Below are positions 30,480 through 41,520 of a stretch of 64,000 bases of DNA, in pieces. The notes beneath the pieces are model-generated. The model worked only from the letters and a program-made list of their open reading frames with translations, was not told the origin of the DNA and made no database searches. Source of the DNA: Euglena gracilis. Taxonomy: Eukaryota; Euglenida; Euglenophyceae; Euglenales. The position numbers and the translations under genes were made by a program. The stretch is from assembly GCA_039621445.1 (NCBI GenBank), contig CP154957.1, positions 34,130,843-34,194,842 on the forward strand, in the 5' to 3' direction. The stretch's first letter is position 1. Each line of letters starts with the position of its first letter.

Positions 30480-30625
30480 GCGAAGGGTGGGGGGTATTGC
30501 ACTGTAACCCCCCCCCAAATATAAGAAACCCTTTGGCCGATTTTCAGCCGACACCCAAATATAAGAAACCCCCGAATATAAGAAACCCCTGGGCTGTTGG
30601 ACGCTAATCCATATATAAGAAACCC
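30480..30625 (+). mobile_element. C-run element with AAATATAAGAAACCC tags
   Basis: The tag AAATATAAGAAACCC(C) occurs four times around a TTGGCCGATTTTCAGCCGAC core. The same tag and core (GGGCCGATCGGCCGACACCC) recur at 38138-38235. Confidence 0.45.
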
Positions 30626-31021
30626 CTCATCCATCCATTTGCTTAGATGCTTGCCCAATGGTGCTTGTGCTGGCTGAAACAGACAGACAGACAGATAGAC
30701 ATTTTGCCAATGACCACTTTTGGTCATTGGCAACCCCCCCCCCCAATGCACTAGTGAAGCCCGCAAGGACTGTCAAGTTTTTTGAAGTTGGAGCCCTCTA
30801 GGGGGAACGGTGTCCAACCAAGCCCTGCTGAGAAAGAGCCCACTTGCCGCCGACACAGCTGCCAAGGAAATCAGCCAAACTCTCCATTTCAAAACATCTC
30901 CATCACTTTGTCATTGTAGATGGTTTGAAGAGACTGTAAGAAAGGGAAAAAAATGTAGCGTCGAAGGTGAAATAAACCCCCCCAAATAACACCCCCCCCT
31001 CGGGGGCAAGCACCTATAGTA

Positions 31022-31135
31022 AAAATGGCCGAAAATGGCCGAAAATGGCCGAAAATGGCCGAAAATGAAATTTTGGGCTCTATAGGTGGGGGTCCCGAAA
31101 ATGGCCGAAAATGGCCGAAAATGGCCGAAAATGAG
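31022..31135 (+). repeat. 10-bp tandem repeat AAAATGGCCG, two blocks
   Basis: Four to five units lie at 31022-31070 and again at 31095-31133, split by GGGCTCTATAGGTGGGGGTCCC. The same repeat is at 32730-32800, next to the complementary-looking GTCAATTATAGGTGCTTG. Confidence 0.8.
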
Positions 31136-31379
31136 AAAAAATTTTTGCAAATTTTTTCGAGTTTTTTTTGCCTAACAGTTTCTTTTTCCCTGGGGGGGCA
31201 ATTTTCAGTGCGACTGATTCTTCTCTCTGTGCAGCCTGTCTTCTTTTGTTATTATGCCTGGCCCTGCAACACACGCTGCTCAAAGAACCACCTCCGAAAG
31301 TCCGAAAGGGTTATTTGGGCCAAAGCTGATATTTTGATGGCATTTCCAACATTACTCCCATGTTGGCCATTTTGGATCA

Positions 31380-31640
31380 ATTTTTGCTAATTTTTGGGAT
31401 ATTTTGCACTGATTTGGCAAATATTGGGCTAATTTGGGTCTATATGAGCACATTTTATGGCATTTTGCGACATTTTGGTGATTTTGGGTTATTTTTCACA
31501 ATTTTGTGGACATTGTTGGTGTTTTTGGGCAAGTTTAGGTTATTTGAAGCAATTTTAGGTCATTTTGATTGCTTTTTGGGGCCCTTTGCGGTCAATTTTA
31601 GGGTTTTTTTGTGGTCATTTTTTGGGTTTCTGTGGTCATT
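31380..31640. other. T-rich intron-like stretch
   Basis: Degenerate TTTTGGGnATTTTG units, no coding signal. It ends in an acceptor TTTTGCTAG. Confidence 0.4.
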
Positions 31641-31647
31641 TTGCTAG

Positions 31648-31915
31648 GTTGGGAGCCTGTGGATGCAGTGGTTACAGATACTGGACAAGATGCAATGGAT
31701 GCAGATGCTGAACAAGGTGCAGACTGAACAAGATGTAAACACTGGACAAGATGCAGATGCTGTACAACATGCAGATGTTGGACAAGATGCGGATATTGGA
31801 CAAGATGCAGATGTTGTTCAAGGTGCAGACGCTGGACAAGATGTCGACACTGGAGAACAAGATGCAGATGCTGGAGAAGATGCAGTGGATGCAAATACTG
31901 GACAAGATTAAGATC
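31648..31915 (+). CDS. Candidate exon coding a GQDAD-type acidic repeat
   Basis: It follows the acceptor TTTTGCTAG (ends 31647). Degenerate 18-bp units GGACAAGATGCAGATGTT encode repeats such as DVGQDADIGQDADV. The first units (EPVDAVVTDTGQDAMDADAE) are in another frame from the rest, so one indel near 31727 breaks it. Similar units without an open frame continue to about 32060. It may be a repetitive exon or a plain minisatellite. Confidence 0.35.
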
Positions 31916-32729
31916 TTGACAAGATGCAGGTATTGGATAAGATGCACACACTAGACAAGGTGCAGTGATTGCTGATGCAACGGATGTAGATATTGGACAA
32001 GATGTAGATGCTGGGCGAGATGCGATGTTGAAGAAGATGTGGACATTGGGTGAGCATATTTGATGTCAATATTTCAACATTATGGACCAATCACATGTTC
32101 TTGCTTTTGTTTGCTTTTCTTTGCTTGCACATGCTGCTCAACGAACCACCTCCAAATGGGTTATTTGGGCCAAAGCGGATGGTTTTGATGACATTTCAGA
32201 AAATTGTGGTGACAAGGTGCAATTAGGCAAAGTATGTGAAGCGTTTTTTTCTCTGTTAAAGGTGTGATTCCTGCATTAGGTTTATTGCGCACAAGTGGAT
32301 GGGATATAACAGTGCCACCATCAAACAACGTTGCTTGGTGTATCAAGTTGGAATAGGTGAGGGGAAGTTGTTTGTGAAAAGCATCCACGCCAAGAGGCTT
32401 GAAGAGAAAAGCACCAGTTTTGGTGTTGCCATCCACCATTGTGGTTAATATGTCATGTGCCAACCATTCTCATGAAGCGTCCCAAAAACCCCCAGCAAAA
32501 AAAAGACCAAAGTGGATAAGAGCCTCTCTGGCAGGAAAAAAGAAGCTTATTCCCAAAACCTTGCATTTGCATATTGCAACAAAAAACTCTTTAATCCCTG
32601 AGCACCCATTCCAAACGGACCTCCTTGGATGTGTTAGCTTGTCACGACTGCTTTCATGTTGACTGAATGATCAAAATGTATTGTTAGTATGAAAGAATTT
32701 TAAGGCAGCTTTACCCCCCACCTAGAGGA

Positions 32730-32800
32730 AAAAATGGCCGAAAATGGCCGAAAATGGCCGAAAATGGCCGAAAATGGCCGAAAATGGCCGAAAATGGCGA
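32730..32800 (+). repeat. 10-bp tandem repeat AAAATGGCCG, third block
   Basis: Seven near-identical units. Confidence 0.85.
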
Positions 32801-32852
32801 AAATCTGGGGGTCAATTATAGGTGCTTGCTCGGGGGCCAATTTCGAGCGCCC

Positions 32853-32978
32853 AAATAACACCCCCCCCTGTTTTCCTTTGGTTTTCCATGTAAAAATAAC
32901 ACCCCCCCCCAAATAACACCCCCCCTGGGGCCCCAGCTCGGGTGCCCAAATAACACACCGGGGGGGTGTTATTTGGGG
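32853..32978. mobile_element. C/G-run element with AAATAACACCCCC tags
   Basis: CCCAAATAACACCCCCCC on the left and GGGGGTGTTATTTGGG on the right are complementary. The CCAGCTCGGGTGCCC core recurs in the 57614-58186 element. Confidence 0.5.
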
Positions 32979-33299
32979 TAGATCCGGCCTGGGGGGGGGT
33001 TGTGGGTTGCCCTAGGCTCCCCACGGTCGCCTGGGGTCGCCTAGGGTTGGCTCCCCTGGCCCCCCTAGTTGACCAGGTTTTGTGTAGTGCTGAGCTATTT
33101 ACATCTGCGATGGTGCCTTGCTGCAGCAGACTTTGAGGCTTGTGGCAGATGTTTGAGGCGGTCGGTGGCCCGGCAGCCCGGCCCGGCCATGTACGGCCCG
33201 GCCCGGCCAAAATGCATGGGTTTCGGGCCAAAAAACAGGGGACTGGCAGGTAAAAAAACGCTCATTTTCGGGTCGAAAACAGTTTTTCTGGGTAACAGT

Positions 33300-35150
33300 A
33301 TCTAGCAGTCTAGCAGTATTTTGATTTCCCTGCAACTCTCCGCCAAGCCCGAGATATAATCTATTTTTTTTCAGCCCAAAAAACAGCGCGGCAGGTTTCC
33401 GACTCGGCCATTTTCAGCCATTTACAAGGTCAAAAAAGTCGAAAAAAAATCGACGAGTTTTTTTTGCCAAACACCATGTTTTGGGGAAGGGCGTTGCAAG
33501 GGCTTCAATCTAGGTCTTCGGACATTTCCTTTGATTTTGATTCATTTCCAGGATATTTTGGAAACATCGATTTTTTGGCCCGGAAACCAGCCCAAAATGG
33601 CCCCACAGAAATAGGCCAAAATTGGCCGAAAAAATGGCCATGATCAAACCACCCCCAAAACACCCCAAAATGGCCGTTTCGGACAACAAAAGCGCGCCGG
33701 AACACGGGCCAGGCGTGTCGGCGGCCAAAACGGCGAAGGAGAACGATAGAGGGCCTCCGGAGTGCATTTTGTCAGACCGACACTTCCAGAAAAAATCATT
33801 TTCTCAAGATATTTTCGAAAAATCGGTTTTTTTGACCGAAAATCTCACCCCGGCGAAATTGCAGAGTCGAAACTGGGGGGGGGGGTTGGTGAATTCTTCC
33901 CAGTTTGGACCCTTCGCGGCATAGCTCGGGCCTGGCGGGGAGTTGGGGGCCAAACGACTTGGGATCCAGTCGCTTGTGACTAGAAAACCTTTGGACTAGC
34001 TGCAGTCTAGCCCTTCCCACCAAGGAAATGCAGAGCAGAAGCAGCTTCCTTCAGGAGCTCCCAGGGGCTCCAATTTCTGTCTCCCATTTTTTTGTCGGTA
34101 TTGTTATTGCATCTTATTCCTTCAGGAGCTGCCTGGGAGCCCGTGAAAGAATTTACGTGCAACTCCAATACCGACAAAAATCATGGGAGACAAAAAAATA
34201 TGGGAAGATTTAGATTTTGAAAAACGACATTGGAAATTTTTGACTTCCGAGAGACAATAAAATGCTGGCTTTTTCACCTAATTAACCTCTGGGACAAGGC
34301 AGGCCGATTTCTGCAAGTCCACGAAAACGGTTAAGAAAACCGCCAAAAACGTCTGTTTCAAAACCTTTTCAAGTTCGCCAGATAAGAAAGCGTGATCGAT
34401 CCAACCACAATCCTGCACTGTAAACTCCCCCCTTGGGCTGCGTGTTTTTCAGCCAAATTCAGGGGGGGGATTTTCGGGGGCTTCGGCCAAAAATCCATAT
34501 TTCACCTGCTTTTGGGACCCTTCAACCCAACCGCTGTTTTTCTTTACCATAATTGGCCAAAAAAAATTGTAGATTTTTTTTCAATTGTGAATGTTGCCAA
34601 AATGTGCACCTTTCAAGCTCAAAGGTGCTCCACATTGAGGCAAAAAAATAGTGTCCCAAAGCTTTGATCATCTCAAAAACTGCCTGCCAATTGTGGAAAC
34701 CCCACAAAAAGTGCTCCCGGGTGTTTCGGCACCATTTTGAAAACCACAAAAACTGCCAGAAATTGGGGGGTTTCGGGGGGGGGGGTTTACGGGGTGCTGT
34801 ATAGTGGGCAGACCCTGGACAACCCTGGGTCGACTTTGGGTTGTGGGCAGACCCCAATGTCACTGATCAATCCCCCCCTTGGGCAGCCAAAAATCCTGAA
34901 ATTTGAGGGGGGGATGTTCGGTGGTTGTTTGGGTTAAACCGTTTAACAGTCACAGGGCACCCTACGTGAAGAAATTCTGATTTGATCACTGGTTCCCATG
35001 GGGGTGCCCGTGGACGATTCACGTTTCACCGGGTGCAATCATGAACCGTTCACAATGCCCATGCATGGGGGCACCTGTGAACACTTTTTGGTGGTCAGAA
35101 ACTGATATGATCGAATAAAAGGAATAAAATGGCTCCCATCCCCTTCTCCT
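33300..35150. other. Low-gene-density stretch
   Basis: It contains GGCCAAAAT-rich sequence and a paired TTCAGGAGCTnCC...GGGAGnC repeat (34050-34145) with complementary CCGACAAAAA/TTTTTGTCGG (34087, 34177). No supported gene is seen. Confidence 0.35.
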
Positions 35151-35177
35151 AAGACCAGGCAGAGGGGGGAGGGGGGT

Positions 35178-35184
35178 CCAGGGG
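35178..35184. repeat. 7-bp TSD (CCAGGGG) of the 465-bp element
   Basis: Repeated exactly at 35650-35656. Confidence 0.85.
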
Positions 35185-35649
35185 CAGGGCGGGATTGAGG
35201 TTGAGGATTTCAAAAAAAGTTCAACCTCAATGTCAACGACCTCAACCTCAACCTCAACCTCAATGTTACCTCAATGTCCAAAATTCAAAAAAAATGAACT
35301 CACAAAAAGCATGGATTGGACCATCTCCTCTTCTAAAACCTTCGTCAAAGGCAATTTTGACAGCTTTTATGACAATTTACAACATATGTGGGTGGAAACA
35401 AGAAAAAATAGTGGGGGGCTGATTAAAAACTTGAAATAAGTGACCAATTGCCCAATTTTTGAAAAAAATCCAGGTAATTTGCCTCTCTTTGTAACACCCT
35501 TTTTCAATTCTCTTTGTTGTTGAGTCGTATTCCTTTGGATTTTCGCATTGAGGTGACATTGAGGAAAGATGGAGGTTGGAAAACCTCAACCTCAACCTCA
35601 ACCTCAACCTCAACCTCAACCTCAATACCTCAACCTCAATCCAGCCTTG
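35185..35649. mobile_element. Non-autonomous transposon with (GAGGTT)n ends (465 bp)
   Basis: The ends CAGGGCGGGATTGAGGTTGA and the complement of CAAGGCTGGATTGAGGTTGA are flanked by the 7-bp TSD CCAGGGG. Left subterminal GAGGTT units return as CCTCAACCTCAA, and the right end has about eight CCTCAA units. It belongs with the 982-bp element at 10136-11117 by end sequence and TSD length, but the hexamer differs by one base. No coding capacity is seen. Confidence 0.85.
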
Positions 35650-35864
35650 CCAGGGGAGCCACGGCGCGCGCTGTTTTGAGGGGGGCCTAGCCGTTGTGGG
35701 CCAGAATTTGGTAATTTTTTTTAAAAAAATGTGAAAAGTCACTTGTCAGTGATTTTCCAGACGGGACGGCACTTTTTGAAGGAAAAGGATGTTGGAAAAA
35801 TCAGTAGAATTGCTTTTAGGCCATTTTCGGGGGGTCAAAATTATTTTTTGTTACCCCCTAGGCA

Positions 35865-35940
35865 GAGTGGGGGGTGCGGGGGGGTGGGGGGGGGGGGGGG
35901 GGGGGGGGGCGCGCGGCGCGGGGGGGGGGGGGTAAGGGCC
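35865..35940 (+). repeat. G-run block with GCGCGCGGCGCG core
   Basis: G runs of about 30 and 16 bases surround a short alternating GC palindrome. Confidence 0.7.
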
Positions 35941-36083
35941 TTCAGCAAACGGCGCGCCTGGTCTCCTCAGAAAACCAAGGAACTCTAAGAGGAATTCTAA
36001 TTTCAATGAAGTTTCTTTTGAAATTTTGCTGTTTTGACGGTATTTTTGCATTTTTTTCCCTTCAAATTCTGCAATAAAAAACT

Positions 36084-36112
36084 GGCGACGGGGTCGCCGC
36101 CCTTTCGGCAGC
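36084..36112 (+). repeat. UUCG-loop hairpin repeat, copy G (decayed)
   Basis: ACGGGGTCGCCGCCC-TTTCGGCAGC keeps the layout but has mismatches in the 3' arm. Confidence 0.45.
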
Positions 36113-37651
36113 AATGCATGATTCTCACATCAAATTTTAAATTGATACCCATAAAAAATTTGCAACTCCCAGATACCCATTCTGTCCTTGTGTTTGTGCC
36201 AAACATAACCATTGCCGAAAAAACCGACTCTTGCTTGACGGGGTCTTGGGCCTTTGGCATTTGAAATGGGCGAAATTGATCTTACTTGGGAAGGCCCACG
36301 AAACCCCATTTATTTAAATTTTTGGGGGAGGGGGGGCGTTTGTTTCTGGGTTTGGACCACCTGGTCCCCAATCGGATCTTTCGTTGTTCAAACAAAAATT
36401 TTTTTGGAAGCTTTTGGGGGTTCAAACCCATTTTTGATTTTGGTGCTTTGCACCATAAAATTAGAAAATATTTTCAAACCGGCTGAAAAAATGCCAAAAA
36501 AAAATCTGGATCTGGTGCTTTTGGCGGCAGTCCCATAGTGTTTTTTTTCCCGAAACCCCTCTGGGTGATGGTCCAGGGGTGAGGGTCGCCAGGCACATAC
36601 AAAAATAGCAAGGTCATTCTGAAAAAAAAAAAAAACAAAATCGCTGCCAACCCCTCCTGGGGGGCACCAGTGATTGATTTGTTTTGATTGTCCATGGTGA
36701 CTCCAGTTCATTGTCATAAAAAAACACCTTGCACCCACTGGCCAATCAAAAAAAACCTAAAAGGTTCTAAAACCTTGTGGAAAAAATTGGCATCTTTTCT
36801 CGGTTACCCTTGCGTGAGGAAATTATTTCAAAAAAAAAAAAAATCTCCCTCCCCCGAGAAAAATTTGTTTCTGTGCCAATGGGGGGGGGGGGGGGTGGCC
36901 CCCCCTGTTGGTGTGTGAGGCATTCACATCAGTTGTGAAGGTTGGCAGAACCAACTCGTACATTGAAACACCACCTTGCTTTCAAAAAAAAAAACCAACA
37001 TTTTTTGAAGATTTCCCATCAATTTTTGGTCCCGCAAGTTGGCTTGTAAACTTCGTTTTTCCACCCTCTGGCCAGCCCCAATCAGCACCAAGCCCATTGT
37101 TCTTTTCGAGGTCTACGGCTCCCAGTGCTGCCTACACGGCCCTAACCTTTTGTTTTGGCCCGCTCCTGCACCACCTGACGCAAATTTCCCCTGTTTCCAG
37201 CCAAAGGGGACCCCCCAGTAAACCCTCCCCAAATAACCTGGCGGGGTGCCAGGTTATTGGAACCAACTTTTGGCCCTACCCCCCCCCCCGCCGGCCACCT
37301 TTTCAACGCCGTAAAGGAATTTTGCCCAAAAAGGACCCCGCCAAGTTACTGGAACCATCTTTTTTGCCCTTCCCCCCGCCAAGTTATTCGGCCCCCGCCA
37401 GGAGTTGGGACGCTGCCAGGTTATTTGGGGGGGTTTACCCGACCGAATTGGGAGACTCGCCAAAAATTTACCCCCAAAATGGCCGAAAATGACCAAACGC
37501 CCTTATTCTTCAAATTTTTCCGGCACTTCACGCTTCCTTGTCCGGTTCGGTTCGTGAAGCTATGCATGGATAACTTTCAATTGAAATCACATTCTTTCAC
37601 CAACATCACTCCCAGATTCAGAAGTACCACTGGCACTACACTACTACATTA

Positions 37652-38047
37652 AACCCCCCCCCAAATAATACCCCCCCGTGGGGTATTATTTTTTCGCCCG
37701 AAGTCCCGGCCCGAGGGGGGGGTATTATTTGGGGGGGTATTATTTTTCCAAAATTTTCGAAATTTTTCGAAGTCCTGTAAAACCATTTTCATTTCCATTT
37801 CTGCACTTTCTTGTGAAATTTACCATTTTATGGAGGTCAGATGAGCCAGAAAAGTTGATTTTTTTCGTAATTTGTTGTCAGAGATTGTGGTTTTTACCGA
37901 CATTTTCAGGTCAAAAATCCGGGCCTTTGGCCCGGAACAGGGGGGGGGGGTATTATTTCGGTGGCCGAAGTCGGACCCCGAGGGGGGGGGTATTATTTGG
38001 GGGGGGGGTATTGTTTGGGGGGGGTCTTATTTGGGGGGGGTTTACTA
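37652..38047. mobile_element. C/G-run element with AAATAATACCCCC tags
   Basis: TAAACCCCCCCCCAAATAAT on the left is complementary to ATTTGGGGGGGGTTTA on the right, with further GGGGTATTATTT copies inside. The core TCGCCCGAAGTCCCGGCCCG recurs at 40050-40075. A possible imperfect repeat ACTACA flanks it. No gene is seen. Confidence 0.5.
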
Positions 38048-38427
38048 CACATGGCGGTCACATGTAATTGATTCCATGAAGGAACCGAAGGAAGAAAAAG
38101 TTCCATTTATGACAAACCCTTGGGGCCTGCCTTCCACACCCAAATATAAGAAACCCCCAAATATAAGAAACCCTTTGGGCCGATCGGCCGACACCCAAAT
38201 ATAAGAAACGGGTTTCTTATATTTGGGGGGGGGGGGGTACAGGGGGTTGTGCCGACCAGAGGTCGGCCTGATCTGGTTGGGCCCCAGAGCCCCAGAAAGG
38301 ACCCCAAAATAACCCACCCAATTGAACCCCCCTTTCAAACAGAACCCCCCCTCTTAGGATTTCCATTAAGAATCTAAATGAGACCCCCTGAAGGCTTTTG
38401 TCTATTTGCCAGTTCAAATGTGGTGTG

Positions 38428-38447
38428 GTTACAACCAAGCACCTATG
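38428..38447 (+). repeat. 20-bp inverted repeat, left copy
   Basis: GTTACAACCAAGCACCTATG is the exact complement of 39263-39282. TGACTGGGCG arrays start 7 bases inside. Confidence 0.8.
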
Positions 38448-38453
38448 ATATGA

Positions 38454-38625
38454 CTGGGCGTGACTGGGCGTGACTGGGCGTGACTGGGCGTGACTGGGTT
38501 TGAGGACCCCCATAGGTGGGGTTCCGTGACTGGGCGTGACTGGGCGTGACTGGGCGTGACTGGGCGTGACTGGGTTCGAGGACCCTGAAAGGTGCGGTGA
38601 CTTGACGTGACTGGGCGTGACTGGT
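38454..38625 (+). repeat. 10-bp tandem repeat TGACTGGGCG, blocks 1-3
   Basis: Blocks of four to five units end in GACTGGGTTTGAGGACCC, repeated at 38454-38510, 38526-38585 and 38605-38625. Confidence 0.85.
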
Positions 38626-39183
38626 TGATTAGATGTGCTTGAATAAATTTCCTGTTTCTTCAGCCATGTCTAAACGTCATGCATCCAGGGCATGGTTGGT
38701 TGGTCATCGTTGTCACAACCGACATCATGTCGGTTGTGATGCTTGGATATGGGGGGTATACAGGGGTGGGTATGTGCCCCCTCCCCCCTACCACCACACT
38801 GCCACCACAAGGTTTTGGGGATTCCCGTCAAGGCGTCGCTGGACAAAAGAAAAATGCTGGAAGATTTGGGCTTGCCGGAAAAAGGTCGTGGATCCCGCGG
38901 GGGGTAACCCACTGAATCTGAGCCCAGTTTTTCTGATGGGAAACAAGCTGATTGTTTGATTCATGGATGAAAGCATCATTGCCCATCATCCAGACGGATG
39001 ACCGCTTGAATATGCATAATGACACTCTGTCAGCAATAACCTTCATTTACATTAACCGCCATCTCTTTTCCATCAAACTGCATGACTGAGTTGCAGACCC
39101 GAGAGACCCTCACTTATTTTGTTGCTTTGCGAAATTCTAGGCATCATGTCTGCTTGAAGCTTGGATGACTGGGATTTCTCTTA

Positions 39184-39262
39184 GCGTGACTGGGCGTGAC
39201 TGGGCGTGACTGGGCGTGACTGGGCGTGACTGGGCGTGACTGGGTTTGGGATCCTGGATGAC
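39184..39262 (+). repeat. 10-bp tandem repeat TGACTGGGCG, block 4
   Basis: Six units in the same orientation as block 1, ending GACTGGGTTTGGGATCCTGG next to the right 20-bp inverted repeat. Confidence 0.85.
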
Positions 39263-39282
39263 CATAGGTGCTTGGTTACAAC
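39263..39282 (-). repeat. 20-bp inverted repeat, right copy
   Basis: CATAGGTGCTTGGTTACAAC, exact complement of 38428-38447. Confidence 0.8.
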
Positions 39283-40008
39283 TGCTATGTGGGTGGTGGA
39301 CATCCTTATCATTTTTGCGCAAATGCTGAATGTGCATTTTGAAAGAAATCCTTCTGAGGTGCATATTTTTGTTGACACCTCACATTTTGATGGTATGGTT
39401 TTTTTGTGAAGGCTCTCCGAAAAAGATTATCTTAATGCGCTTTTTCTCCCGAGCTCACCAATGCCCAGTGTAGCATCAAATGACAATGAAACCATATTTT
39501 TTGTTTTTTTTTGCTTCTATTTTTTATGGTTCTTTTTGACATGGTGTGTCATTGACATCCCCCGTGTGTCAATGGCTGCTCCCCAGAACAGATTCAGGGG
39601 TTATAATTATGTTCATTGGTTTATTGTGTTATGATGGTGTTTATTTTTTCATATCCATTTTGGGAACGCAAGATTGTAGACAGTTAAAAGATCAGTGGCC
39701 TGGAGAGGAGGGCAAGGAGTCCACAGGGGCCAACCACATTTAGCACCCAGAAGTGCCCCAAAGCCCCTGAGGGTTGGTTAGAGAAAGCGATTTTTGCTGG
39801 AGATATCCTCCTTCAATTCCCAGTAATTTTGACAGGTTTCCAACCAGTCATATGTTAAATAGGCTAACAATTCACCCACGCACACAGAGGAAATTTCGGC
39901 CAACATTTAAAATCGTTGTACACTGGGAAATGGCTATTGTTTTATGTCAATTGGTCATTATTTTGGGCCAGGTGGTCTTTTCTTTATGGTGATGTGTGCT
40001 CCTGTGTT

Positions 40009-40100
40009 GTACCCCCCCCCCCCAAATAATACCCCCGGGTATTTATTTTTTTCGCCTGAAGTCCCAGCTCGAGGGGGTATTATTTGGGGGAGGGTTTACA
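40009..40100. mobile_element. Small C/G-run element with AAATAATACCCC tags (about 90 bp)
   Basis: CCCCCCCAAATAATACCCCC and GGGGGTATTATTTGGGGG enclose CGCCTGAAGTCCCAGCTCG. It is a minimal form of the 37652-38047 family. Confidence 0.5.
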
Positions 40101-40336
40101 TGCTGCTCTTGTGTTGTTTGTTCTTGTCAGATATTTTTTTAAGTTTTTTTTGCCTGGGGATCGGTCCTGGCCACCCCCTGGGGGGTATCCCGGCCGAGTG
40201 GGTACCCCGCCAGAGGCGGGGGTTTCCTCTATTTTCGGTGCCGAAAATAAAGGAATTTTTGGACCAAAAATTGAACCCCCCCCCCCCATGGGTCCAGACC
40301 TCCCTCCCCCCCAGGTCCTAAAAATACCTCTGGTTC

Positions 40337-40545
40337 CGCTTTTGCCCACCGACCACCAGTCGGGTGTTGCCGGTAAGGGGGTGCATACGACCACCTGCCT
40401 GGTCGGGGGTTGTGCTTTGAAAATTGGGTTGTTTTTGGCACCTAGTCGTACAACCACCGTTGCAGGTTGCAGGTTAGGGACGTGTACCCCCCCCCCCCGG
40501 TCGGGGGTTGTGGGAACCTGGTTGGTGGGCAAAGGGGGGGGTATA
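40337..40545. mobile_element. Element with TTTTGCCCACCGACCA ends, copy 1
   Basis: CTTTTGCCCACCGACCACC on the left and GGTTGGTGGGCAAAGG on the right are complementary. The core has GCAGGTTGCAGGTTAGGGACG and GTCGTACAACCACC. A second copy is at 42605-42832. Confidence 0.5.
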
Positions 40546-40606
40546 CGTTCGTTCCTCTGTCAATTGATTTGATTGGTGACATTATTTTCTTTTCTCATTT
40601 TCTCAG

Positions 40607-40730
40607 TGAAAATCAATACGCTGCCACCAGTTTATGATGAAGGCCCAATAATTAAGCAACATGCAGAATGGTCACAGAAATATCACCAGAAGCGCAGAAT
40701 ACCATTGGCGCCGTGCAATACAAATGTTAG
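40607..40730 (+). CDS. Exon of the plus-strand coiled-coil gene
   Basis: The acceptor TTTCTCATTTTCTCAG ends at 40606 and the donor TTAG|GTGTCT begins at 40731. The only sensible frame reads NTLPPVYDEGPIIKQHAEWS then QKYHQKRRIPLAPCNTNV. There is no ATG in this frame, as expected for an internal exon. It leaves two bases (AG) that join the next exon's first C to give Ser. Confidence 0.6.
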
Positions 40731-41206
40731 GTGTCTTTGCTGGCATTTCTGATCAACAAAGGGGTTCCATTCAGATCTCAGTGTGGTTGCCATTCTGCTT
40801 CCCTTTTCATGCACTGTTGCTGTTGTCTTCTGATACAGAAATCGGGAAGAATGTTTCTGACCCTGCGTCATTGTGTTCCTGCATTTGCTCTTCATTTCTG
40901 CATCAAAAAAATGCCCACCAGTTTTTGCTGGGAACAGTGTGCAGGACCTCAGGTTGGTTGTGGCTCGTTTGAGCCAAACTTGAGGCGCAAGGAAGCATAA
41001 CCTGATGAGATGAGTCATGGATGGGCTGACAGGCAAAGGAAATTCATTCAGATCCAGCAATGCTGGTTGTCGCAGTGCTGGTTTTTCTTTTTTGAGTCCT
41101 GGTTCGAAGCAAAGGCTTCAGCACGTCATGTGTTGGGATGCCCTGCACGCGTAACCGACACACTTCGCTTCGATAGTCACCGCTGCTCCGGATTTTCCCT
41201 TCGCAG

Positions 41207-41350
41207 CCGGGCCCCAAAGGCGAAGGTATGCGCAGCAAAGCAAATGGCCTCTGTTGACGCCGAGAGGACCGTGGCTGCGGAGGTGAAGGAGTGGAAGGAG
41301 CTCCACCAGTGTCGCAGCGCTGCCGCAGCCCTGGCAGAGAAGGAGCGCCT
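41207..41350 (+). CDS. Exon of the coiled-coil gene (helical)
   Basis: The acceptor GGATTTTCCCTTCGCAG ends at 41206. The frame reads APKAKVCAAKQMASVDAERT then VAAEVKEWKELHQCRSAAAA. The donor CCT|GTGTGT follows. It begins with one base completing the previous codon and ends with CT, which the next exon's G completes to Leu. The heptad-like spacing suggests a coiled coil. Confidence 0.6.
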
Positions 41351-41439
41351 GTGTGTGCCACACGTGCATTGTGCCTTTGTTTTTTGGGCACACCGGACAA
41401 ATTGAGCACAAAGAGTCATATATATGTATATATATGATG

Positions 41440-41520
41440 GATTGTGCGTGTATATCTATATATATATATATATATTATATGTTATATATATTATATATAT
41501 ATATATATGCAATCCATCAT
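41440..41520 (+). repeat. (TA)n microsatellite
   Basis: TATA-rich tract with GATGGATTG and CAATCCATC as inverted flanks (41434, 41510), forming a long A/T foldback. Confidence 0.8.

Noticed and set aside
32161-32463. Minus-strand gene (LTTMVDGNTKTGAFLFKPLG)
   Set aside because: Protein-like by eye, but there is no splice support, no family, and overlapping plus frames are equally open.
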